64,000 bases of DNA from CAVRUD01 sp963849635 (GTDB taxonomy: Bacteria; Chloroflexota; Chloroflexia; Thermomicrobiales; UBA6265). The DNA lies in NCBI GenBank assembly GCA_963849635.1, contig CAWKIA010000019.1:1-64000 (forward strand). Direction: 5' to 3'. This document shows, piece by piece, positions 17,175-25,227 of the stretch. The first letter of the stretch is position 1. The number at the start of each line of letters is the position of its first letter. The position numbers were made by a program, and so were the translations under genes. The notes under the pieces were generated by a model. The model was given only the letters and a program-made list of their open reading frames with translations, was not told the origin of the DNA and ran no database searches.

Positions 17175-18218
17175 GTGGACGTGTCGTACGGCGGCGTCGC
17201 CATGGCTGGTGGCCGCGCTACTCTCGACCGCGCCGCGAGGATACCTGGCCGCTGGCGCCGTTCCTCGTGTGTGCTTGCGCTTGCCCTGATCGCCTCGCTG
17301 CTCTCGTTCGCACTCCCGTCCGCCTCACCGGCTGAGGCCGCCTGGGGCGGGACGGTGACGACCGAGATGGCAACGCTCCGCTCCGAGCCGGGGTGGTGGG
17401 CCGAGGTTGTCGGGTCGGTCTACATGGGGCAGTGGGTCGAGGTCGCGGCCGGTCCGGCTGGGGACAATTGGTACCAGGTGGCCTCCGGCGGCCAGTTCGG
17501 CTGGCTGTGGGGCGAATACATCGACTTTGATGGTGGTGGGGGCGGTGGCACGGTGGCTGCCGCGGCGGTGCCGTCCGGTGCCGGCGGCGGTGGCTATTCC
17601 GCCTGGGTCGATACCGACGTGCTCAACGTGCGCGCCGGAGCCGGGACCGATTCCTCGGTCGTCAATCAGATCTGGCAGGGCGGCCAGATGACCGTGGTCG
17701 GAGATGCCGTCAGCGGCTTCCTGCCGATCCAATGGGACGGTGGCAGCGGGTGGGTCTCCGCCCAGTACCTGCGCTACGACGGTCCGCCGGCGGTCGCGGC
17801 GAGTGGAGGCGGTGGCGGTGGCGGTGGCCCGAGCGGCGAGCGCTGGATCGACGTCAACCGGAGTAGCCAGACTGTCACTTTAATGGAGGGCGGCTCCGCG
17901 GTGGCGAGCTACTGGGGCGCCTTCGGCTACGACGACTCCGATTACGGCTTCTATGCCACCGCGATCGGGACGTACTACGTCTACTCAAAGGCTCAGGACC
18001 TCAATTGGACCGAGTGGGGTCAGGCATACATCACGGACTGGGTCGGCTTCGATCCGGAGCGCGCGAACGGTTTCCATTCGTATTCGCGTGACGCCAACGG
18101 CAATGTGATCGCTGGCGGCGATGCCCCGACGGGAGGGTGCGTCGCGACTGCACCGGGGGCGGCGGCCCACATCTTCGCGTTCGCGGCGATGGGGATGCGG
18201 GTCGAGGTGCACCGGTAA
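17175..18218 (+). CDS. Secreted SH3-repeat / L,D-transpeptidase (YkuD) protein
   Basis: About 347 residues. An N-terminal signal segment (SCVLALALIASLLSFALP) is followed by two bacterial SH3-like domains (ATLRSEPGWWAEVVGSVYMG and LNVRAGAGTDSSVVNQIWQG), separated by Gly-rich linkers. The C-terminal ~130 residues are a YkuD-type catalytic domain: ERWIDVNRSSQTVTLMEGG, then GFHSYSRDANG with the His and TGGCVATAPG with the catalytic Cys. It should crosslink peptidoglycan or anchor proteins outside the membrane. GTG 17175 follows AAAGGAACC; ATG 17202 is the alternative. A textbook intrinsic terminator follows the stop. Confidence 0.83.
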   Translation: MDVSYGGVAMAGGRATLDRAARIPGRWRRSSCVLALALIASLLSFALPSASPAEAAWGGTVTTEMATLRSEPGWWAEVVGSVYMGQWVEVAAGPAGDNWYQVASGGQFGWLWGEYIDFDGGGGGGTVAAAAVPSGAGGGGYSAWVDTDVLNVRAGAGTDSSVVNQIWQGGQMTVVGDAVSGFLPIQWDGGSGWVSAQYLRYDGPPAVAASGGGGGGGGPSGERWIDVNRSSQTVTLMEGGSAVASYWGAFGYDDSDYGFYATAIGTYYVYSKAQDLNWTEWGQAYITDWVGFDPERANGFHSYSRDANGNVIAGGDAPTGGCVATAPGAAAHIFAFAAMGMRVEVHR

Positions 18219-18246
18219 CCTGAGCGTAGGAATAACATCTCGAACG

Positions 18247-18283
18247 CCCCCGCTCCACCCTGGTGGAGCGGGGGTTTTTGTTT
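18247..18283 (+). terminator. Intrinsic terminator of SH3/YkuD gene
   Basis: Thirteen-base perfect arms CCCCCGCTCCACC and GGTGGAGCGGGGG with a two-base loop, then TTTTTGTTTG. Confidence 0.93.
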
Positions 18284-18441
18284 GAGCTGGGATGGGAATG
18301 TCAGTTGTGCAGGCACTGTGCCCGCTCTCTATTCGAGGCGGGTTTTCGTATTTCTACCCATTCTGTGTAACCCCTCTCCGCCATAACATCGGATCAGCAC
18401 ATTCAACCGAAGACCGCACACGGCCAGAAAGGAGGAGGGCA

Positions 18442-19330
18442 ATGTTCATCCGAACCCCCATCTACAGTTCGCAACCGGGCGCCAAAAAGAAAGAGTCCGA
18501 GGTCCCGCAGGACTTGGTCAGTAAGATACTCGCCGCCATGGATGCCCGCGACGCGGCCGGAGCGGATTTCTCAGCTGAGGGGGCCGGCGGTGAACGAGAG
18601 GAAGATACGAAGAAGGGCGTCAAGGACAAGACAACTGACTTCGTCGAAAAGAAGGAAGCATCCGAGCAAGCCGCCCGCGAAAAGGACCGCGACGGCTACC
18701 TGGTGAAGATCCTCAAATACGTTCCGATTGAGCTGTTCGTCGGTCTTTGCGGGGCTCGTGGCGCTCGCGTTCGCCACGAACCGGTTCGAACCGAACTCCA
18801 CCGAGGCCAGGGCTTTCTGGAGTCCAATGGGGCTGGACATCACGCCGGTACTGGGCATCTTCCTGCTGGGTTTGGTGCTTACGCCGCTCTACTTCTTCTT
18901 GGGTGCACGCAAGATCGAGGGGATGGAAAATCGTCCAACCTGGTGGTTCTACCTGCTCTCTCCGCTCGCCTTCACCATCTGGACGATGGCGATCAACAAC
19001 GAGACCCGGAGGGCGCTCGACCGGGGAGAACACACGGCAGAGCTCTTTCTTGCCTTGGGCGCACTCCTGATCCCCGCCGTCGACGAGGTCTGCCTGATGA
19101 TCTTCGGTGAGAAGAAAGAAGCTGGCCAAACCACGTCGGTCAGCAAGCTCATCTCCGGTCGAATTACCGGTCGCCCCTCCGGGGGATTCGCCGAAATCAT
19201 GGCCAAGTTCAAGCTGAACGGAAACAACAAGGGTGGTGAAACCGAGCCAGTGGCGGCTGACTCCAACGCTGAGAATAACGGCACCGAGCCTCTAGACAAA
19301 CTGGCGAAGAGCCACTCAAGGATTTCATAG
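18442..19330 (+). CDS. Membrane protein of unknown function, frameshift
   Basis: About 295 residues. ATG 18442 follows GGAGGAGG. The N-terminal ~95 residues are soluble and highly charged (QDLVSKILAAMDARDAAGAD, then Lys/Glu-rich KGVKDKTTDFVEKKE). Near 18739 the frame moves by one base (an extra T fits: IELSSVFAGLVAL) and four hydrophobic segments follow: VFAGLVALAFATN, LGIFLLGLVLTPLYFFLGA, WWFYLLSPLAFTIWTMAI, ALGALLIPAVDEVCLMIF. The C-terminal tail is polar. I do not recognise the family. Possibly a small inner-membrane regulator. Confidence 0.6.
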
Positions 19331-19437
19331 CGGTGCTGCACCGGGAGCGAAGCGCTTCTAACCAGGGCGGCTTGCGTTCATCCATGTGGCGGATCTCAAC
19401 GTTGGAAGAGGTACGGTGCCTCGTTACTCCACCACCT

Positions 19438-19562
19438 CCGTCATCCTGAGCCTGCGAAGGATCTTGGCGCTTTGGCGCCTTCGTGTTCGTTTCGCACTGT
19501 GACATTGCTGTTGGCGACAAAGCCGCGCGGCGGCCAAGATCCTTCGCAAGCTCAGGATGACG
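19438..19562. repeat. Inverted repeat element (TCATCCTGAGC type)
   Basis: Arms CGTCATCCTGAGCCTGCGAA with GGATCTTGGCG, and CGCGGCCAAGATCCTTCGCA with AGCTCAGGATGACG, about 25 bases each and separated by ~75 bases. Related in layout to the element at 51427-51576 (GAGCTTGTCGAGGGATCT). The surrounding gap holds nothing else recognisable except the hairpin repeat at 19579-19624. Confidence 0.75.
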
Positions 19563-19578
19563 AACCCAGGACGGCGCC

Positions 19579-19624
19579 GCCTGACGCCCTCTCCACCGCA
19601 GTGGAGAGGGGGCAGGGGGTGAGG
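19579..19624. repeat. GC-rich hairpin repeat
   Basis: CGCCCTCTCCACCGCAGTGG followed by AGAGGGGGCAGGGGGTGAGG; sister of the copy at 10264. It lies just after the stop of the convergent enolase-superfamily gene. Confidence 0.65.
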
Positions 19625-19637
19625 TCCTCTTTCTCTC

Positions 19638-20840
19638 CTATGCGAAGAAGTCCTCGTCTCCTTCGGGCAGATACTGCTGGGCGGCTTCGGGGATGAGGTC
19701 GATGCCCATGCCGGGGGTGTCCCAGACGTCGATGAAGCCGTTTTTGACGATGGGGTCGGGGAGGCCGGTGACGATGTCGTACCACCAGGAGGGGTTGCCG
19801 CTGGGGTATTCGAAGGCGATGTAGTTGTCGGGGAGGGTGGCGCAGACCTGGACGAGGGCGGCCAGGCCGAGGAGGCCGTTGCCGGTGCCGTGGGGGGCGA
19901 TCATGATGCCGTGTAGGTCGGCGTATTCGGCCACCCATTTCAGCTCGGCGATGCCGCCGACGTCGCAGGGGTCGGGGCCGATGATGTTGACGGCGTGGGT
20001 CTCGATCAGCTCGCGGAAGTTGTGGCGTAGGTAGATCTGCTCGCCGGTGTGGATGGGAATGGTTGAGGCGCGGGTGACGTCGCGGTAGACGTCGGCGGCG
20101 ACCCAGGGGATGTAGTCGCCGGTGATCAGGTCCTCCAGCCACATGATGTGGAGGTGTTCGAGGGCTTTGGCGAGGCGGATGGCGTCCGGGACCGTCCAGC
20201 CGGGGCCGCAGTCGAGGGCGAGGCCGACTTCATCGCCGAGGACCTCCTTCATCGCGGTGACGCAGTCGACGACGTGGTTGAGGCCCTTTTCGGTGAGCAT
20301 GCCGCGCATGAGCTGGCCGTGGAAGACGGCCTGGCCGGGGTCGCCGTAGAAGAAATCGGGGATGTCGGTCTTCATGCCGGAGTGGAAGCCGACGCCTTGC
20401 TTGATGATCGTGAATCCTTCGGGCAGGGCCTTCATCTGGGCCATGTTGGCGGCCATGTCCTCGGGCGAGTAGGAGGCGAGGGGAGGGCGGATCGAGCCGT
20501 TGTAGGTGCGGACGCGGTCGCGGACTTTGCCGCCGAGAAGCTTGTAGACGGGGAGGCCAGCCGCCTTTCCTGCTATGTCCCAAAGAGCCATCTCGATCGC
20601 GCTGACGGCGCTGCCCCACGGCTTGAAACCGCCGCGCTGGCGGATCTTGCGCATGACCCGCTCGACGTCCGTCGGGTCTTCGCCGATCAGGCGGGGGCCG
20701 AGGTGGAGCAGATGGGGCTTGAGGTAGGGTTTGTAGGCCTCGACCTGGCCGTAGCCGTCGATGCCGGCGTCGGTGGCGATGCGGACGATCGGGCTGTCGC
20801 CCAGGACTGTGGCCTTGACGTCCGTGATCTTGATCTTCAC
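19638..20840 (-). CDS. Mandelate racemase/muconate-lactonizing enzyme family protein
   Basis: 400 residues, enolase superfamily. The N-terminal capping domain ends AVSAIEMALWDIAGKAAGLP. Metal ligands are in order in the barrel: Asp in GLALDCGPGWT, Glu in IMWLEDLITGDY and Glu in PIHTGEQIYLR, with a later His candidate in IMIAPHGTGNGLLG. The spacing resembles galactonate/gluconate dehydratase-like members, so sugar-acid dehydration is the best guess. Single gene. ATG 20840 follows GGAGGACACGGTG. Confidence 0.87.
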   Translation of the reverse strand: MKIKITDVKATVLGDSPIVRIATDAGIDGYGQVEAYKPYLKPHLLHLGPRLIGEDPTDVERVMRKIRQRGGFKPWGSAVSAIEMALWDIAGKAAGLPVYKLLGGKVRDRVRTYNGSIRPPLASYSPEDMAANMAQMKALPEGFTIIKQGVGFHSGMKTDIPDFFYGDPGQAVFHGQLMRGMLTEKGLNHVVDCVTAMKEVLGDEVGLALDCGPGWTVPDAIRLAKALEHLHIMWLEDLITGDYIPWVAADVYRDVTRASTIPIHTGEQIYLRHNFRELIETHAVNIIGPDPCDVGGIAELKWVAEYADLHGIMIAPHGTGNGLLGLAALVQVCATLPDNYIAFEYPSGNPSWWYDIVTGLPDPIVKNGFIDVWDTPGMGIDLIPEAAQQYLPEGDEDFFA

Positions 20841-20933
20841 CGTGTCCTCCCTGACCGGCCTTGCGTCACGTGGTGTTCTGGAAGTCTCTCCGAAACTGGG
20901 GTTGGGTGCACGATAGGCGTTAGGCGTTCGGGA

Positions 20934-20988
20934 TAGCCCCCTAACCCCCCGCCCCCTTCCCCCCGCTGCGGCAAGGGGAAGGGGGAGC
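20934..20988. repeat. C-rich hairpin repeat (CCGCTGCGGCA type)
   Basis: CCCCCTAACCCCCCGCCCCC, then TTCCCCCCGCTGCGGCAAGG and GGAAGGGGGAG. Sister copies lie at 33973-34032, 44208-44256 and, diverged, 58565-58612; all sit next to gene ends and can fold. Confidence 0.75.
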
Positions 20989-21042
20989 GTTGCGCGATGG
21001 GCGATACGGCGGCTTGCACGATTGGGCGGTAACCGCTAGGGT

Positions 21043-21064
21043 TAATTCAACGTTTGTTGAATTA
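21043..21064. promoter_or_regulatory. Probable TetR operator overlapping the ribosome site
   Basis: Perfect inverted repeat TAATTCAAC - GTTT - GTTGAATTA, whose last A is the first base of AGGAGG (21064-21069). Its length, symmetry and AT-richness fit a TetR-family operator, and the operon it precedes ends with a TetR gene. Binding would block initiation of the whole operon. Confidence 0.75.
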
Positions 21065-21074
21065 GGAGGCGGTG

Positions 21075-21797
21075 ATGATGGCGGATGCGGTGACGGTGAA
21101 CGATCTGGTCGTGCGGCGTGGGGGTCGCGAGGTCATCCGGTCGTTGTCGTGCGCGATCGTGCCGGGATCGATCACGGGGTTGATTGGGCCGTCCGGAAGC
21201 GGGAAGACGACGCTGATGCGGGCGATCGTGGGAGTGCAGCGGATCGCATCGGGGAGGGTGGAGGTCTTCGGGGAGCCGGCCGGGAGCGAGGCGCTGCGCC
21301 GGCGGGTCGGGTATGTGACGCAGGCGCCGAGTGTTTACCGGGATATCAGCGTGCTCGCCAATGTGACGTACTTCGCCTCGCTCTACGGCAAGGGGGATGA
21401 GGAAGCGCGTCGGGCGATCGATGCGGTCGGGCTCACCGATCAGACGAGGCAGCTTACTGGCAGCCTCTCTGGGGGCCAGTACAGCCGGGTGTCGCTCGCC
21501 TGCGCGCTGGTCGCCGAGCCAGACCTGCTCATCCTGGACGAGCCGACGGTCGGGCTCGATCCGGTCCTCAGGTCCCAGCTCTGGAGGCACTTTGCCGAGC
21601 TCGCCGGAACGGGCATGACCATCCTCGTCTCCAGCCACGTGATGGATGAGGCGGCCCGGTGCGATTCGATCCTGCTGCTGCGGGAGGGGATGTTGATCGG
21701 GTCGTTGACGCCCGACGAATTGCGTGCGCGCGGCGGGAGCAGCGATCTAGACGAGGCGTTCCTGCACCTCGTCGGAGGGACTGGAGGTGGCGGCATG
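21075..21797 (+). CDS. ABC transporter ATP-binding protein (drug-export type)
   Basis: About 240 residues. Walker A GLIGPSGSGKTTLMRA, Q-loop GYVTQAPSVY, signature GSLSGGQYSRVSLA, Walker B DLLILDEPTVGLDPV, H-loop VSSHVMDE. The C-terminal part is short, as in CcmA/DrrA-type exporters. Clustered ATGs at 21075 and 21078 follow AGGAGG; GTG 21072 is closer to it. The frame continues into the permease ATG at 21795; one extra G near 21781 would instead give the usual end (GLEVAA, TGA overlapping ATG). First gene of the ABC-permease-TetR operon. Confidence 0.87.
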
Positions 21798-22535
21798 AAC
21801 CGGCACTACTTGCTCGCGACATGCCGCCGCGGTGCTCGACCAGCTCCGGCACGACGCCAGGAGCATCGCGATGACGCTGGTGTTGCCGTCGGTGCTGCTC
21901 GTCTTGCTGTACTACCTCTACGAGGGCAATTCCAGGGTGTTCGACCGGATTCGGGCTGATCATGCTCGGGGTCTTCCCCTTCGTGATGATGTTCCTGGTA
22001 ACGTCGATCGCGATGTTGCGGGAACGGACGAGCGGTACCATGGAGCGGTTGCTGACCACACCGATCAACAAGGCCGATCTCCTCTTCGGGTATGGTCTGG
22101 CGTACTCGCTGGTGGCGGCGGCGCAGGCGGTGGTGACGACGATCGTCGCCTTTCAGGTCCTGGGACTCTCGACCGAGGGGAGCGTGGCGCTCGTGATCGT
22201 CATGGCTGTGGCGGATGCCATTCTGGGGGTCGCGCTCGGGTTGCTCAGCTCGGCCTTCGCGCGGACCGAGTTCCAGGTGATGCAGATGATGCCGGTGGTG
22301 ATCCTGCCCCAGTTCTTCGTCTGCGGGTTGTTCGTGCCACGCGACCAGATGGCGGGGTGGCTGGAGGGGCTCTCGGCGGTGTTCCCGCTGACCTATGCCG
22401 TCGACGCCATGCTCGAGATCGGCGGCGCAATCGGGGGTATCGGGGACGCTCGTGCGCGACATCGGTATCGTCCTCGGAGCCGCCGTGGCGGCGCTGGCGC
22501 TGGCGGCCCAGACCCTGCAGCGCCGCAGCGCATGA
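21795..22535 (+). CDS. ABC-2 type permease, three frameshifts
   Basis: About 245 residues recovered from three frames: MNRHYLLAT, then VLDQLRHDARSIAMTLVLPS and VLLVLLYYLYEG, then LIMLGVFPFVMMFLVTSIAM, RERTSGTMERLLTTPINKAD and ALGLLSSAFARTEFQVMQMM, VVILPQFFVCGLFVPRDQM, finally GVSGTLVRDIGIVLGAAVAA to TGA 22535. Each break (near 21825, 21950 and 22436) is one surplus base, the last in a run of five G. Six hydrophobic stretches and the family motif RERTSGTMERLL identify an ABC-2 exporter membrane subunit. The true stop overlaps the TetR ATG (ATGA). Confidence 0.75.
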
Positions 22536-23161
22536 GCACAGGACGGCGCAAGGGCAATGCCGACACCCGGCAGACGATCCTGATCGCGGCGCGCGAGCTG
22601 TTCGCGGCCAACGGCTTCGATGGCACCTCGATTCGGGCCATCGCCGGCCGGGCGGGAGTTGATGTCGCGCTCGTGGGCTACTACTTCGGGAACAAACAGC
22701 AGCTCTTTACCGAGGTGGTGTCGCCGCCGATCGATCTGGCCGCGACGGTTGGCCGGGTCGTGGCTTTGCCGCTGGCGGACTGGCCCCAGGCGCTGATTGA
22801 GATCATGCTCGATGTGATGGACAGCCCGCTCTCTTCGGTGATGATCGCGAATTTCCGAGGGGTGATTCGGGAGCAATCCGCGTCGGAGATGATGGGCAGG
22901 TTCATGCTGGAGAACGTGGCGCAGCGCGTGACGACGGCGCTGCCGGAGTCTGTGAGCGGGGACAGAGCGTGGCGGGCCAATCTGCTGGCGAGCCAGATGG
23001 TCGGCCTGCTCGTTGGCCGCTATATCCTGAGATTGGAACCGCTGGCGTCGGCAACCAGGGCGGAAGTCCTGGGTGCATACGTGCCGACGATCCGGAGGTA
23101 CTTGATGGGGCCGTTGGATGATATGGATGGGTCGAGTCGTGAGCTTGGCTCCCGGGATTGA
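22532..23161 (+). CDS. TetR/AcrR family transcriptional regulator
   Basis: 209 residues. The N-terminal HTH is clear: ADTRQTILIAARELFAANGF, DGTSIRAIAGRAGVDVALVG, YYFGNKQQLFTEVV. The C-terminal ligand domain is of the TetR_C type (LASQMVGLLVGRYILRLEPL). Start ATG 22532 overlaps the permease stop. It probably represses its own ABC operon through the palindrome at 21043-21064, being released by the compound that the transporter exports. Confidence 0.88.
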   Translation: MSTGRRKGNADTRQTILIAARELFAANGFDGTSIRAIAGRAGVDVALVGYYFGNKQQLFTEVVSPPIDLAATVGRVVALPLADWPQALIEIMLDVMDSPLSSVMIANFRGVIREQSASEMMGRFMLENVAQRVTTALPESVSGDRAWRANLLASQMVGLLVGRYILRLEPLASATRAEVLGAYVPTIRRYLMGPLDDMDGSSRELGSRD

Positions 23162-23479
23162 TGGAGGTTGCGGGGCCCATCGGTAGGTTTCGGCGGCGTG
23201 GGTGGGGCGGGGACAAGGTGCCCGGGCCCGGGGCTAAAAGACCCCGGGCTACCTCGGGGCGGAAGCGGCTCGCGAGCCCGCTACGCCGCAAGTCGTGAGC
23301 AGACGCCAGAAACGGCCCGTGAATTCCGCAATCAGCGTGGATCCCGTACCGAAGCCGGCTGAAGCCGGCTCGCGAGCCCGCGGCGGCGCAGTCGGGAGCA
23401 GACGCCAGAGAACGGCCGCATTGAATTCTGCAATCTGCGTGGATCCAGGGTTACGCCGGCGAGCGGTTGTGATCGACGC
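23162..23479 (+). repeat. Dispersed modular repeats filling a 318-bp gap
   Basis: TGATGGAGGTTGCGGGGCCC, GCCCGGGGCTAAAAGACCCC, GGGCTACCTCGGGGCGGAAG, then two rounds of a GGCTCGCGAGCCCG + CAGACGCCAGA + ACGGCC + GAATTC(C/T)GCAATC module (about 23270-23345 and 23360-23445). This is the longest version of the repeat and shows its last module in duplicate. No gene seen. Confidence 0.8.
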
Positions 23480-24237
23480 TTAGCCGGCGAAGTCTCTTCG
23501 GGACTGAGGACGGGACGGGTGTGGGGTTCGCATGGCGCCCTGGGATCTCTGGACCGGTTGGGTGGCTGGCTGTGGCGTCGGGTTGAGCCAGATCTGGGCG
23601 GCGATGACCAGGTTGAGGGCGATGACGCCGGCGATCAGGCCGGCCAGGGTGTCGACCGGCCAGTGTTTGCCCAGTTCGATCCGGCCGAGCATGGCGGAGG
23701 CGACGAGGGCGGGGTAGGCGACGAGGATGGCTGGGCGCACGCGCTCCGGGGCAAAACGCCAGGCGAGGAGGGCGACGAAGCCCCAGAAGGAGACGGTCCA
23801 TTGGACGTGGCCGCTGGGGAAGCTGGAGAGGCCGCCGCCGCCCTCGACCCCGAATTGGGGTGAGGGCCGATAGGCTTCGATGAAGAGTTTTGGTGAGATC
23901 AGGGCAAAGTGGAGGACGACGACGCCCAGGAGCAGGAGCAGCAGGCGCCAGTGGCGCAGGTATGCCAGGGCCGCGGCCAACAAGATTGGCGCGATGTAGA
24001 AGCCGATCAGGCCGCCGCCGATCTCCGATCCCCACGAAGGGATGAAGGCAAACGAGCCCCAGGGAATCGCCTGAATCTTGCGAGCCAGGGTGCGATCGAT
24101 CTCGGTCGGGCGCGGCCTGCTGGACGATGAGGAGCAGGGCGATGAATGCCGACAGGAGGGCCGCAGCAGCTCTGGCGTGACGGAAGGCGTGTCGGGGAGG
24201 TGGTGTGGGTCAGGAGGGGAGTGGTCAACATGTCCGT
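23480..24237 (-). CDS. PAP2-family phosphatase, two frameshifts
   Basis: About 250 residues. The C-terminal, intact part has the phosphatase signature LSSFPSGHVQWTVSFWGF and MLGRIELGKHWPVDTLAGLI; the first motif is weak (EAYRPSPQF). The N-terminal membrane part is split: MLTTPLLTHTTSP, then ARAAAALLSAFIALLLIVQQ after a break near 24185, then EIDRTLARKIQAIPWGSFAF after a break near 24115; both are single surplus bases. Acts on lipid phosphates or pyrophosphates at the membrane. It lies just downstream of a second PAP2 gene, forming a tandem pair. Confidence 0.75.
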
Positions 24238-24253
24238 GTTCATCATAGTCGGA

Positions 24254-25099
24254 TCAGTCTAACACCTTGGTTTGGGCCGACCGGCCCGGATGGAGGCGTT
24301 TGGCGTAGCGCAGGGCGGAGTGGAGCCAGATCATGCCCGATACAAGGCCAAGGCCGATGACGTAGGAGGCCAGCACGTCGATCGGCCAGTGGCGCCCGAG
24401 GGCGATCCGGCCGAAGCCAGTTGCCAGCGCGAAGACGACCCAGCCGATGGCGACCGTCCAGCGCATCCAGCGGCGTTCGAGGTGGAGAATCACCAGGTAG
24501 GCGAGAAACCCGTAGAAGGTAACGACGTACTCGGAGTGGCCGGAAGGGAAGCTCTGGAAGCCGCCGACCCCGACGATGCCGTCGAAGTTGGTCGAGGGAC
24601 GGGGCCGGTCGATCAGGGCCTTGGGCCATTGGGCGAGGACGTGCAGCGGGAAGGTGAGCAGAAGGAGAAGAGCGGCTCCGCGATGGCCCAGCGCCAGGAC
24701 AACCGCGACGATCGCCAGGAGGATCAGGACAAAGGTCAGGGAGATCGTGTTTGTGAGCGTCGAGGTCACATCAAAAACAAGCCGGCGGCCCGGGACTTCC
24801 TGCAATTGCCGGGTCAGCCAGCGTTCCCAGGCGTAGGTCTGGCCGCGGCGCAGGATGTAGACGAGGATGAACTCGCCGCACAGGGCGATAGCCCAGGACG
24901 CCCAGTGGAGTTTGTTGCGGCGAGTGGGGCGGATGGCGAATGCGAAGGCGTCGCGGGCGATGGCTTCGTAGCGGGCTCGGTCAATCGTGAACGGGCCGAT
25001 GGTGACCGGGCCGGGGATCTCCAGCGCCGTTGCCCCGGCAAAGTCGTTGGCTGATTGTGTTCCGACGTCTCGTTGATCCACGTTGGATCGCTCCTGCAT
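24254..25099 (-). CDS. PAP2-family phosphatase
   Basis: 281 residues with all three catalytic motifs: KALIDRPRPS, GFQSFPSGHSEYVVTFYGFL and RIALGRHWPIDVLASYV. A ~70-residue cytoplasmic N-terminus precedes five or six TM helices (SLTFVLILLAIVAVVLALG, ALLLLLTFPLHVLAQ and others). Predicted lipid-phosphate or undecaprenyl-pyrophosphate phosphatase. First of a tandem pair; a single duplication is plausible because the last 120 residues are alike. Confidence 0.87.
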   Translation of the reverse strand: MQERSNVDQRDVGTQSANDFAGATALEIPGPVTIGPFTIDRARYEAIARDAFAFAIRPTRRNKLHWASWAIALCGEFILVYILRRGQTYAWERWLTRQLQEVPGRRLVFDVTSTLTNTISLTFVLILLAIVAVVLALGHRGAALLLLLTFPLHVLAQWPKALIDRPRPSTNFDGIVGVGGFQSFPSGHSEYVVTFYGFLAYLVILHLERRWMRWTVAIGWVVFALATGFGRIALGRHWPIDVLASYVIGLGLVSGMIWLHSALRYAKRLHPGRSAQTKVLD

Positions 25100-25168
25100 C
25101 CGTGCGGCCGATCTCGCCGCCTGCTAAAGCGTACCCCTGCCGGTCGGTTGTGCCCATCCCTAAAGACG

Positions 25169-25202
25169 ACGGGACCAGGGCACTTTTGGTGCCTGGTCCC
25201 GT
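25169..25202 (-). terminator. Hairpin terminator after helicase gene
   Basis: Arms ACGGGACCAGG and CCTGGTCCCGT extended by CAC/GTG around a short loop. On the minus strand it is followed by CGTCTTTA. It lies between the minus-strand helicase stop and the PAP2 gene start. Confidence 0.75.
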
Positions 25203-25227
25203 GTGAAGAGCGTCTTTTAGGCGGGCC

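Noticed and set aside
21772..22450. Programmed frameshifting in the ABC permease
   Set aside because: Several independent +1 breaks close together without slippery heptamers or stimulatory structures; indel errors explain them better.
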